Positions 18,698-27,269 of a stretch of 64,000 bases of DNA are shown here, in pieces (position 1 is the first letter of the stretch; each line of letters begins with the position of its first letter). The position numbers and the translations under genes are program-made. The DNA is taken from the NCBI RefSeq assembly GCF_017313785.1, contig NZ_JAFLNL010000006.1, positions 62,001 through 126,000 on the forward strand, written 5' to 3'. The notes below the pieces were generated by a model. It was not told where the DNA came from and did no database searches. It was given only the letters and a program-made list of their open reading frames with translations. The stretch is from Flagellimonas aurea. GTDB lineage: Bacteria > Bacteroidota > Bacteroidia > Flavobacteriales > Flavobacteriaceae.

Positions 18698-20470
18698 CTA
18701 GTAACCTGGGTTTTGCTCCAAGTTTGGGTTCAATGTAAGTTGATCTACGGGCAATGGTGCCAAGTAATTTTTTGAAGGATCAAAGCCAACTTCCCCTTCG
18801 CCGAAGGTCTGTAATAAAGGAGAAATGTAGCCATCGACATTTTCTATCCGTTGAGATACTTCATCCACATCATATGCAGGCTCAAAAGATCGGTCCCTCC
18901 ATTGCTCCAATTTGGACCCAAGTCGGGGCGCTCGAATCAAATCCGTGGCTGCCCAGCGGTACAGATCATCTCTTCTAAATCCTTCGAAGGCCAATTCCAC
19001 TCTTCTCTCCCTTCTGATCTCGTTCATTAGGGGAGACAAGCCGGGAAAATTCCAATTGGGGTCGGAAAATCCAACACTCACATCGAGATGGGGAACTCGT
19101 GCTCTGTCCCTCAGTAAATTGATGGTCCTATCCAACACTGCCTGGGTACAAGTTCCTAATTCTTCATGTGCTTCAGCAGCAATCAATAATGCTTCGGCAT
19201 ACCTGAACAAAGGAACGGCATTGGAGGTATTGTTACCAGATGCATCCTCAGTTGCTATAAAAGGACTGAGCCACTTATATATTTGATATCCCGTAGTATT
19301 GGGCCATGGGTTCAATGTTAGAAAAGGGAGTTCGTATGTATCGACCACACCATTGAAAATCTTAATCGGCATTCCTGGTGTGGATACGGTCATTTTCAAG
19401 CGAGGGTCTCTATTGGTCGTAACATTCTCTAGTGTTTCATCCCCCAAATATTCTGGACTTACCGAAATCGGCAACCCATCATCACACAAATAGGCATCCA
19501 CTAAAGATTTTGAAATTCCATGTCCGTTTGGCCCTCCAGAGGTCCTGATCTGCTGTCCCCAATAGATCAAATCCAAATCGGCACTATACTCTCTGGCCAG
19601 CAATACTTCGGAAATACTTGAAATTTCGGAACTCGGGGTTGAGAACAACCTCCAGTAACTAAAGCCTTCCGGAATTTCGGGATGTGAAAAATCGCTGTAC
19701 AACGTATATCCACTTTCCATAACTTCTTCAGCAGCATCCCTTGCTTGGGTGAAAAATCTATCAACGTCCCTTCCATCTCCCTCAAAAGGGGTTCCTGCGT
19801 GATACTTTTCCCAAGTTCCTTCATAAAGTGCCACCCTTGCTTTAAATAGTAGCGCCACATCCCTATGTATACGACCATATTGGGTTTGCGATTTTACAGG
19901 GAGCTTCTCAATGGAACGGTCCAATACAGAAAGTATGGAATCGGCAACTACCGATCTTGAAAGACGCCCTTCGAAAAGTTCCGGGGAGTCCACATCCAGT
20001 GTAGTTTCCAACCATGGCAGGTCACCGAACCTTTTCATCAGGTCAAAATAAAAGAAGGCCTTGAAGAACAGGATCTCCCCCAGATATTTGTCCTGGGCCG
20101 ATTGCGGAGCCTCGGATACTGAGATATTATCCAGGAAAAAATTCACATTTCTAATATTGCCCCAATTCCAGCCTCCTCCGGATGCCGGAATCGTCTGGGT
20201 TCCGAATGCCAATGGATACGATGTAAAGGATGCGGGCACATCATTATCCGATGCGGCATCCGACTCCCAAGCCCATGCGGCCATGGTTCCGGGCAAGGAT
20301 GTATAAAACTGATTGGCGTACATCTCCATTTCATTGGCCGAGAAGGTAATTCCTTGGTCCGTGATGGTATCCTTCGGAATAGTGGTCAATTCATCTTCGC
20401 ATGATAGCATCGCAACAAATAGTACGGCCATCATTATGACTAGTGTATGTTTTTTCATGATCATGTCCAT
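18698..20470 (-). CDS. SusD/RagB-family glycan-binding lipoprotein
   Basis: A 590-aa outer-membrane lipoprotein that caps the SusC pore and binds substrate. The lipobox is AMLSCEDE after a short hydrophobic segment (HTLVIMMAVLFVAMLS), with Cys as the lipidated residue. SusD hallmarks include LGEILFFKAFFYFDLMKRFG (TPR-like helix) near residue 130, FRYAEALLIAAEAHEELG, the C-terminal ELAFEGFRRDDLYRW block and the terminal NPNLEQNPGY. The stop of susC lies 2 bp before this start, so they are co-translated. The ATG at 20470 is used; the ATG at 20458 is also possible and leaves the same mature protein. The ligand is unknown. Confidence 0.95.
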   Translation of the reverse strand: MDMIMKKHTLVIMMAVLFVAMLSCEDELTTIPKDTITDQGITFSANEMEMYANQFYTSLPGTMAAWAWESDAASDNDVPASFTSYPLAFGTQTIPASGGGWNWGNIRNVNFFLDNISVSEAPQSAQDKYLGEILFFKAFFYFDLMKRFGDLPWLETTLDVDSPELFEGRLSRSVVADSILSVLDRSIEKLPVKSQTQYGRIHRDVALLFKARVALYEGTWEKYHAGTPFEGDGRDVDRFFTQARDAAEEVMESGYTLYSDFSHPEIPEGFSYWRLFSTPSSEISSISEVLLAREYSADLDLIYWGQQIRTSGGPNGHGISKSLVDAYLCDDGLPISVSPEYLGDETLENVTTNRDPRLKMTVSTPGMPIKIFNGVVDTYELPFLTLNPWPNTTGYQIYKWLSPFIATEDASGNNTSNAVPLFRYAEALLIAAEAHEELGTCTQAVLDRTINLLRDRARVPHLDVSVGFSDPNWNFPGLSPLMNEIRRERRVELAFEGFRRDDLYRWAATDLIRAPRLGSKLEQWRDRSFEPAYDVDEVSQRIENVDGYISPLLQTFGEGEVGFDPSKNYLAPLPVDQLTLNPNLEQNPGY

Positions 20471-20472
20471 TT

Positions 20473-23400
20473 TTAAAATTCAATATTTACACCCATGGTG
20501 ATTGTTCTAAACAACGGGTATGATTTACCCGGACCATAGTTTCCATGTAATCTTTCCGGGTCAAAATTCTCATCAATGGGAGAAAAGGTCAATAAGTTTT
20601 CCCCGCTCACGTAAACCCTAAGCCTACTAAAGCCCAAGGGGTCCAGAACCGAATTCGGGAGGGAGTAGCCCAATTGAAGGTTTTTCAACCGTGCATAGGA
20701 AGCATCTTGTAAAAATCTGGTTTGCCGTTGTTGGTTTTTGCTGATTTCCCCGGTTGCATAGGGTCTGGCAAAATAGGCGTCCGTATTTTCCGGTGACCAG
20801 TAATCCATGGTCGTTTCGAACACTTGCTGCGTCCAACTACCTGTAAGTCCAAAGAACGGGATGTCACCGAGCCACACTTCCCTCTTGGCAATCCCTTGCC
20901 AAAACATATTGAAATCGAACCCTTTCCATTCGAACCTGGTTGTAAATCCAAAGGCATAACGTGGGGTGGTATTTCCTATCCGTGTCAGATCTCCAGGGTC
21001 TTCAATGGTATTCTCCCCTTGTGATATGACACCATCACCGTTCAAATCCGTGTATTCGATATCCCCAAGATTCCAGTTGCCCCCATAGATATAGGTCGTT
21101 TGGTCGGCCATATTGTTCAACTGCTCATCGGTCTGGATAATACCGGCAGTGGTATATCCCCAAATCTCACCTATTTCCTTGCCTTCGTAATAACCCCAGA
21201 TATTGTTGGTCGGGCTATTGTATCTGGTCACTTTGGAGAAGTTGTCCGACAAGTTGAGTTGAAGCGAATAATTGAACTCCTCATTGATGACATCGTTCCA
21301 GCCCAAGGTCAACTCAAATCCCTTGGTTTCCATATCGGCATTGTTGGTTACCGGGACGCCCACTCCTAAAATAGAAGGCAAAGCTTGCGCTGGCCCGACC
21401 ATATCCATTGTCTTTCTTTCAAACCAATCAAAACTTAGGCTCAAACGATTCTTCAACAAAGTTGCATCCAAACCGAAATCCAATGTGTTCGCAGTTGCCC
21501 AGGTCAAATTATTGCTGACCAATCCAGGTGCGGAAATATAGTTGGGGCGTTCCCCATCAATGATATAACCTAGGTTCGTACGAATGGGCACTTGTGCATA
21601 AAAAAGGTAATTTGAAACTTGTTGATTTCCTAGTTCCCCATACGATGCCCTTAATTTCAAGGAGTTGATCTCCTCTACCTTAAAAAAGTTTTCCTTGGCG
21701 ATGTTCCAGCCCGCGGATACAGACGGAAAAAAGCCCCATTGATTACCCACAGGAAATTTCGAGGTCCCATCATATCTGGCATTGGCCTCGAATAGATATT
21801 TCCCTTCATAATTATAGTTGACCCGGCCAAAAAATCCGATATTGACCCATTCATCAATCGAATCGGATGTTTGTCGAATACCCGTACCCGTATTCAAGGA
21901 CGGTATGGCATCCGTAACCAAGTTCGGTACATAGCCCGATATTGCGTTGCGGGTATAATCCTCTCTCTGACCCCCGACTAAAATATTGAAGTAATGTCCG
22001 CCGATGGTTTTATCATAAGAAGAAAACAATTCCAAACTTTCATAGTCCCTGGATGCATTGGTCTTGCTAACGGCGTTGACCGATTGAATATCATATGGAT
22101 TCCCATCCGTATCATGAGCTTGTAAAATAGCCTGATGGGCATTGGCTTCCGTCATCAATTTGGAATACGAGTACCTCGCAGTGGTTTTCCACCCTTTTAC
22201 AGGCTCAAATTCCAATGTCCCCATCAATTTTAATTCGTCCTCCCTAGTTTTACGTCTCGAACCTTCAAAATATTGGATTTCGGAAGTCCATAAAGGATAT
22301 CCGTTTGGGTCGTACAACGGCCAATGTGGCGGTCTTGTGTAGGCGATATGGAACAAATCCCCTGTTTGTGCGGAATAATCATAGGGTTCATTGGTAAAAC
22401 CTCGGTTATACAAGGTCTGGAATCTAAACTTGAGCTTTTCGTTCAAATCTGTATTGATATTGGCCAAAAGGTTGTATCTCTTGTAGTTGTCTTTTCCCAT
22501 TTCAAAAATCCCATCTTGATCCAGATAGCCCAAGGAGATACGGTAATCCGTATTGTCCCCTCCGCCACTTACAGCAAAATCATGCTTTTGGCTTACCATG
22601 GAATCACTGTAATATGCATCAAAGTAATCCACGTTTGCATTTCCCAGTGCATAACTCCACCGTGAAGGGTCTCCGGGCTCGGGAACTGTGGTGGGAACAC
22701 TTCCGGGATCGGAAAGATACTGTCGTATCCTATCCATCTGATCTGGACCAAAAATCGGGTTCATTCCCGAATTGGCAGCAGCGGCGTTCATCGTTTGGGC
22801 ATGAAGCAAAGAATTCACTGTTTTTGGAAAAACGGTCTGGGCATTGTTCGATACTGAACTATTGATACTTACTTTGGTCTCTCTTCTGGATCCTTTTTTA
22901 GTGGTCACCAAAATAACCCCAAAGGTTGCACGTGCTCCATAAATTGCAGCGGAAGCAGCATCCTTTAGTACGGAAATACTTTCTATGTCCACCGGATTGA
23001 GCAGGTTCAGATCTCCCTGCACCCCATCTATAAGTACCAGTGGTGAAGCTCCACCATTGATGTCCCCGAGACCTCTAATCTGAAAAGCGGATCCTTGACC
23101 GATTCTTCCTGGTGAACCGGGATTCGTTGTCACGTTCAGGTTGGCAACGGTACCCTGTAATGCCTGTCCAGCATTCTGGACCGCCCTGTTTTCAAGGACC
23201 ACACTAGAGGTCTCACCAACGGCACCGGTCAGATTCTCCTTCTTCTGTACCCCATACCCTACTACAACGACCTCATCCAGTTGACTGGTGTTTTCCTTCA
23301 TAGTCACATCCACTGTACCCGAGGTCACCTCTATGCGTTGGGATATCATCCCCATATAAGAAAATACAAGAATATCGCCTTCAACCGCCTCAATGGAATA

Positions 23401-23922
23401 ATTGCCATCAAAATCGGTCTGGGTACCATTTGTCGTGCCATCTACTAGGACATTGACCCCAGGCAAAGGGTTTCCGTCGACATCCTCTACAGCACCCGAA
23501 ACGGTTTGTTGGTCATCTTGATTTGATCGGTCCCTCTTGGGGTGATCCTCATCCACGGTGGGCATGGAACGCTTAAGTATAATCTGTTTCTTGAAGACCT
23601 CATAAGTTATGGGCGTATCAAGGAACAGCTCATCCAATATTCTGGAAATACGCTTGTTCTTTACATTGATCGAAACTTTTTTAGCATATTCAATTTCACT
23701 ATCGTTGTACAAGAATTTAAACTGTGTATTGGACTCTATTTCCCGCAATACTTTTTCAACGCTTACATTGTCCATGTGCAAGGATATTTTCGTGTTCTGG
23801 GCATACGAATTGGCCTGAACATGAAAAAGGGAAATGATAAAAAGATAGACTGTCAGTTTCATTTTAAGGTCTAACTTCAAGTATAAGGGGGGCATGCCCC
23901 TTAACATCGAAAGGATTTTCAT
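20473..23922 (-). CDS. SusC/RagA TonB-dependent transporter with STN signalling domain
   Basis: A 1149-aa outer-membrane importer. After a signal segment (LYLKLDLKMKLTVYLFIISL) it has an STN domain at about residues 45-115 (TKISLHMDNVSVEKVLREIE), which contacts a FecR anti-sigma factor. A carboxypeptidase-like beta-sandwich follows at about 140-215 (VEDVDGNPLPGVNVLVDG), then the SusC box DEVVVVGYGVQKKENLTGAV, plug (INGGASPLVLIDGVQGDLN) and a barrel ending in an aromatic-like terminus (ITMGVNIEF). The STN domain agrees with the FecR and ECF sigma genes next to it, so substrate binding should induce this locus by trans-envelope signalling. The upstream ATG is retained because the LYLKLDLKMKL leader is common in this family. 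Confidence 0.95.
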   Translation of the reverse strand: MKILSMLRGMPPLYLKLDLKMKLTVYLFIISLFHVQANSYAQNTKISLHMDNVSVEKVLREIESNTQFKFLYNDSEIEYAKKVSINVKNKRISRILDELFLDTPITYEVFKKQIILKRSMPTVDEDHPKRDRSNQDDQQTVSGAVEDVDGNPLPGVNVLVDGTTNGTQTDFDGNYSIEAVEGDILVFSYMGMISQRIEVTSGTVDVTMKENTSQLDEVVVVGYGVQKKENLTGAVGETSSVVLENRAVQNAGQALQGTVANLNVTTNPGSPGRIGQGSAFQIRGLGDINGGASPLVLIDGVQGDLNLLNPVDIESISVLKDAASAAIYGARATFGVILVTTKKGSRRETKVSINSSVSNNAQTVFPKTVNSLLHAQTMNAAAANSGMNPIFGPDQMDRIRQYLSDPGSVPTTVPEPGDPSRWSYALGNANVDYFDAYYSDSMVSQKHDFAVSGGGDNTDYRISLGYLDQDGIFEMGKDNYKRYNLLANINTDLNEKLKFRFQTLYNRGFTNEPYDYSAQTGDLFHIAYTRPPHWPLYDPNGYPLWTSEIQYFEGSRRKTREDELKLMGTLEFEPVKGWKTTARYSYSKLMTEANAHQAILQAHDTDGNPYDIQSVNAVSKTNASRDYESLELFSSYDKTIGGHYFNILVGGQREDYTRNAISGYVPNLVTDAIPSLNTGTGIRQTSDSIDEWVNIGFFGRVNYNYEGKYLFEANARYDGTSKFPVGNQWGFFPSVSAGWNIAKENFFKVEEINSLKLRASYGELGNQQVSNYLFYAQVPIRTNLGYIIDGERPNYISAPGLVSNNLTWATANTLDFGLDATLLKNRLSLSFDWFERKTMDMVGPAQALPSILGVGVPVTNNADMETKGFELTLGWNDVINEEFNYSLQLNLSDNFSKVTRYNSPTNNIWGYYEGKEIGEIWGYTTAGIIQTDEQLNNMADQTTYIYGGNWNLGDIEYTDLNGDGVISQGENTIEDPGDLTRIGNTTPRYAFGFTTRFEWKGFDFNMFWQGIAKREVWLGDIPFFGLTGSWTQQVFETTMDYWSPENTDAYFARPYATGEISKNQQRQTRFLQDASYARLKNLQLGYSLPNSVLDPLGFSRLRVYVSGENLLTFSPIDENFDPERLHGNYGPGKSYPLFRTITMGVNIEF

Positions 23923-24076
23923 ATCTTCGTTCTGTATTAAGATGATTTAACATTTGGTTTAGATCAACCCTTACATCCAATCGGGGAATGTGTCCGCATT
24001 TTCCGATTTTTTTATGCAGGGATGATGGTTATTTGTTGTCGAAGGTTCACTTCATTGGCATTTCATTTTTATAGGG

Positions 24077-25270
24077 TTAGTATATATTCACTTGATTGTC
24101 TTCGATACTATAATCATAATCGAAGCCATAGTTCCTTTTGAACGACTCCAGGATATCCCTGATTGATTCGACCTTTATATCAAATGTGGCCGTAAAGGTT
24201 GCTTCGCCCAAACGGGCATTGTTGTTGGTAATGGACACATTATAACATCGGGCCAATTTTTTGATGATGTCGTTGAATTTCAAATGGCTAAATACCACTC
24301 TGCCATTGGTCCACGCAGTATAGATATCCGTATCTACTACCTTTACCGAGATATCACCCATTGCTTTGTTCCAAGATCCCATGAACCCTGGCTTCAATAC
24401 GGTATATTGTTCCGAGCCCATGTTATGGGAAGCCCTATAGAGTCCTACAGAACCCTCCAATAAAATCGTATTGATAGATGTATCCTCGGGATAGGATGAA
24501 ACGACAAATTGTGTCCCCAACACTTTCACTCCCAATTGATTCGCATGTACAACAAAAGGCTGCCTCGCATCCTTGCTCACATCAAAGAGTGCCTCCCCCT
24601 CCATAAACACCTCTCTATCCCGCCCTTCGACAAAACGTACTGGATACCGCAACATGGTCCCGGCATTCAAATGGACTCGGGTTCCATCCGAAAGCACAAC
24701 CTGGAACGTTTTGCCATAGGGAACAGTCAATCTATGGTATTGTAGCGGCTGCTCTTGATTATCCTGATGGTCAGCACCTGAATAATCAATTTGATTGTCC
24801 TTCTGATACCCGACAATGCCGCCTTGACCGTTCATGAACGGTCGACTACCCGAGCTTGTCAATTTCTCTATTGCGCCATTCTCCAGCTCCAAGGTAATCG
24901 ACTCTTGCTGATAAAGAGCCTCGTTTTCATCAGTGATGAAATTTTCCTTAAAACCTAAGTAAGTGAGGCCAACAACACCTATAAATATCGCGGCGACCTT
25001 AATTACGGCCCTCAAGTGCCTGATTTTTTTATCTCCTACCATATGGGCCCTTAACCTTTCCCAATCCTTCTGGTGCGCATGGTCGATATCCTTTTTTAGG
25101 CGGCTTCTTTCTAGCCAATAACTGGGCTCCCCCAGTTTCTGCATTATATATTCTCGCTCCCCATCATCAAGATCCTTTGAGGAATCCACCTTATCGATGC
25201 GCTCTCTTAGAAATATCGTTCTGGCCAGTTTTTGGGCCAGCTCCATTATTTTGCCGAAATCTCTTGACAT
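24077..25270 (-). CDS. FecR-family anti-sigma factor
   Basis: A 397-aa inner-membrane anti-sigma factor. The N-terminal 85 residues are cytoplasmic and would hold the sigma factor; a single TM helix spans residues 88-107 (VIKVAAIFIGVVGLTYLGF). The periplasmic FecR domain is at about 180-290 (TVPYGKTFQVVLSDGTRVHL, FVVHANQLGVKVLGTQFVV), and the last 70 residues form the STN-like DUF4974 domain (VVFSHLKFNDIIKKLARCYN) that meets the SusC STN domain. It lies 72 bp after the sigma factor gene and 154 bp before susC. This is the classic Bacteroidota surface-signalling arrangement. Confidence 0.95.
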   Translation of the reverse strand: MSRDFGKIMELAQKLARTIFLRERIDKVDSSKDLDDGEREYIMQKLGEPSYWLERSRLKKDIDHAHQKDWERLRAHMVGDKKIRHLRAVIKVAAIFIGVVGLTYLGFKENFITDENEALYQQESITLELENGAIEKLTSSGSRPFMNGQGGIVGYQKDNQIDYSGADHQDNQEQPLQYHRLTVPYGKTFQVVLSDGTRVHLNAGTMLRYPVRFVEGRDREVFMEGEALFDVSKDARQPFVVHANQLGVKVLGTQFVVSSYPEDTSINTILLEGSVGLYRASHNMGSEQYTVLKPGFMGSWNKAMGDISVKVVDTDIYTAWTNGRVVFSHLKFNDIIKKLARCYNVSITNNNARLGEATFTATFDIKVESIRDILESFKRNYGFDYDYSIEDNQVNIY

Positions 25271-25342
25271 AAAGGATTTTTAGTTACTGTCTTTAATCCA
25301 AAGACGATAGAATTAATGACTGGGGTTAAACATTTATGTTTT

Positions 25343-25914
25343 TTATGGTAAGAAGATATGCGCCAAAGCGGCCATATGTTCCCGAAGTTGGAAACGAAGT
25401 TTGCGATAGGCTATTTTTTTCTGGGCCTTTACCGTGTTTAAGGTAATCTCCAATTCATTGGCTATTTCCCCATTCTTATAGCCCAATAAGCTCAACTTGA
25501 TGATTTTCTTGCACCTTGTTGGCAACGTATCGACCGTAATGTCCACCAAACGGGCGGTTTCTTGCAGGACCAGTTCGCTGGTAAAAAAAGAATCGGTCTC
25601 CATAGTCTGGACCATCTCTACCGATAGCTTGCATTTTGATTTATAGTGCTTGCTCTTCAATATGTCCAGGGACCTGTTCTTTACCGCGGTATAGAGGTAC
25701 GATTTAACCGTTCCCTGACTTTTGAAAACTGTTTTTTGGTTCCAAACCTTAATGAAGATTTCCTGTACCACGTCCTTTGCCAGTTCAAGGTCGTTCAGAT
25801 AGCGATTGCAGAACAGACAAAGTGCGGCATGGTGGTCATCGAAAAGAACTTTATATTCTTTGGTCGTTAGACGGTATGTTTTATCGGCTTTCAGTTTTAG
25901 GGGGTTATTTTCAC
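25343..25914 (-). CDS. ECF sigma-70 factor with an apparent one-base frameshift near its start
   Basis: The uninterrupted ORF from the GTG at 25771 has only 142 aa and lacks most of region 2. Its frame remains open upstream to a stop at 25918, encoding YKVLFDDHHAALCLFCNRYL and LELAKDVVQEIFIKVW, typical sigma region 2, but no ATG, GTG or TTG is found there. A GTG at 25914-25912 begins MKITP in the neighbouring frame and hits TAA right after a C5 tract (25904-25900). With C6, the frame joins to a 191-aa ECF factor starting MKITPLKLKADK, the usual family length. Region 4 is intact (LPTRCKKIIKLSLLGYKNGEIANELEITLNTVKA). It is a sequencing error, a phase-variable tract, or a broken gene. It would control the SusCD locus with FecR. 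Confidence 0.75.
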
Positions 25915-25954
25915 CTTACGATGAAACTTTTCAAGTATGGCCACCTTGTTCGCC

Positions 25955-25962
25955 CAAATGTA
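25955..25962 (-). promoter_or_regulatory. Bacteroidota -7 box upstream of the sigma gene
   Basis: On the minus strand this reads TACATTTG, a perfect match to the Bacteroidota -7 consensus TAnnTTTG. It lies about 40 bp upstream of the GTG proposed as the sigma-factor start. No convincing -33 TTG is present at the usual distance. Confidence 0.45.
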
Positions 25963-26071
25963 AAGGATGGAAATCCATTGTTCCCTTAGGTTCGATATAT
26001 CCCACACCTGTAATTGGGTAGAACTAGGCCAATATGTCACTGCGTATCAATAGACCCGTCCAATCCACAAA

Positions 26072-26100
26072 AAATAGGGCAATCAAAGACTGCCCTATTT
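26072..26100 (-). terminator. Strong rho-independent terminator
   Basis: A perfect 10-bp stem (AAATAGGGCA/TGCCCTATTT) with a 9-nt loop is followed on the minus strand by six T residues. It begins 5 bases past the stop of the small ORF at 26105-26512, so it closes a separate minus-strand transcript downstream of the response regulator. Confidence 0.8.
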
Positions 26101-26104
26101 CAAA

Positions 26105-26512
26105 CTAACTAAAACGACTCAACAATGTGTAAACAGTTACGCTACTCAATAATTTCAGCATAATATTATGTTGGACTCCACTCATAACATTACTAAGACG
26201 ACCATAAGTTGAAATAGGGTTAAACAATTTTATATTAATCATGTTTTCTAATGCAGAAACATGGTCTTTGAAGTACAAAAGCTGCTCAGTACACAATCGA
26301 ACGACAATAATTTCTTTCCTACATACTGGGGAATCCCAAAAAGAGAACCCAGAAAAAAACAGGGACCGATCACCATATAGGGAAAGCCATGGGCAGATGG
26401 CAGCATCACTTTGAAGATTGGGACTCCCAAAGGTTTTAGGATATGACCCATAATGAAAAATGTACTCGTAAAACACCGTGGCAACGGCCAGAAGTCGGGG
26501 AACGGACATCAT
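26105..26512 (-). CDS. Hypothetical protein, possibly under the 37-bp operator
   Basis: A 135-aa reading frame beginning MMSVPRLLAVATVFYEY. No family is recognised. In favour of it: the ATG lies 55 bp downstream of the 37-bp dyad, nearly the same spacing as for the giant adhesin gene (59 bp), and a strong terminator starts 5 bases after its stop. Against it: another minus-strand frame (26248-26484) is also open across part of this stretch, and a start further upstream at 26560 (MRPGRFNLF) or an internal start at 26242 (MINIKLFNPIS, 45 aa) is possible. It may be a small protein gene, a decayed gene, or a regulatory RNA of about 470 nt. Confidence 0.35.
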   Translation of the reverse strand: MMSVPRLLAVATVFYEYIFHYGSYPKTFGSPNLQSDAAICPWLSLYGDRSLFFSGFSFWDSPVCRKEIIVVRLCTEQLLYFKDHVSALENMINIKLFNPISTYGRLSNVMSGVQHNIMLKLLSSVTVYTLLSRFS

Positions 26513-26566
26513 ATTCAACCTTGTTTTTGTGCAAAACAAGTTAAATCGACCTGGCCTCATTAAAAA

Positions 26567-26603
26567 TACGTACCCTACCACAATTTTTACGTAGGGGTAC
26601 GTA
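26567..26603. promoter_or_regulatory. 37-bp dyad element, copy B (candidate response-regulator operator)
   Basis: On the minus strand the element begins TACGTACCCCTACGTA and ends GTAGGGTACGTA, so its arms form an inverted repeat about one-and-a-half helical turns apart. The first 16 bases are identical to copy A at 34778-34814 and the total length is the same. The TACCCCT core fits the NarL-type heptamer TACYYMT. It lies 22 bp after the stop of the NarL-type regulator gene. Confidence 0.7.
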
Positions 26604-26624
26604 TCCAATACCTTCGTTATCCGT

Positions 26625-27269
26625 CTATAAGGCCAATATCATTTCCCTATATTTTGTAAGCCATGAGGTCCATTGGTCCCCATCGCTTTCCAACGCTAAT
26701 TTTTGGATCATGTTACTTCTGTGCTTTTGGACGGTTCGCAAGGAAATCACCAACTCCTCTGCAATCTCCTTGGAAGTCTTTGACTGCGCCATCATCCTAA
26801 GGATGGTCCTCTCGGAGGAAGATAGTAGTTTAAGCCTTTGCAGTTGTGGATTGATTCCTTCTTCGACGAGTTGTTCAAAGGTCCTACTGAAATAGGTTCC
26901 TCCGGCGCTTACCTTTTGAAGGCACTTTTGCATTTCCGAAAAAGGTTCCTCCTTGAGCAAGTAACCGCTGATCCCAAGCTGTTGGGCCTTGTATACCAAC
27001 CCCTCCTCCTTGTAAGAGGTAAGCAAGATGAAACGTGGTGAACTACCGGCCTCCCTGGCCTTTGCTATGACCTCTATTCCGGTTAGCCTTGGCATTTGGA
27101 TATCCAAGACCACGATATCGGGACTTTTTTCAATGATCAATTCAAGGGCTTCAAGGCCATTGCTTGCTTGGGCGATCACATTGTATCCTTTCGATTCGAG
27201 CTCATCGACCAGGCCCTTGAGTAATAAGGGGTGGTCATCTGCAACTAAAAGGGTGTGGGTATTATGCAT
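26625..27269 (-). CDS. NarL/LuxR-type response regulator
   Basis: A 214-aa two-component regulator. The receiver domain spans residues 5-120 with the acidic pocket at DD11-12, the phospho-acceptor Asp56 in DIVVLDIQMPR, Thr/Ser in LLTSYKEEG and Lys in YLLKEEPF. The C-terminal LuxR-type HTH is at about 148-205 (LSSSERTILRMMAQSKTSKE and ELVISLRTVQKHRSNM). Its ATG overlaps the 3' end of the kinase gene by 8 bp, so the two are a cognate pair. The nearby duplicated 37-bp dyad carrying a NarL-like heptamer is its most likely target. Confidence 0.95.
   Translation of the reverse strand: MHNTHTLLVADDHPLLLKGLVDELESKGYNVIAQASNGLEALELIIEKSPDIVVLDIQMPRLTGIEVIAKAREAGSSPRFILLTSYKEEGLVYKAQQLGISGYLLKEEPFSEMQKCLQKVSAGGTYFSRTFEQLVEEGINPQLQRLKLLSSSERTILRMMAQSKTSKEIAEELVISLRTVQKHRSNMIQKLALESDGDQWTSWLTKYREMILAL

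Noticed and set aside
26248..26484. 78-aa hydrophobic open frame in the cryptic unit after the response regulator
   Set aside because: Its apparent start is poor, it does not reach the terminator, and another frame through the same DNA fits the operator and terminator better.
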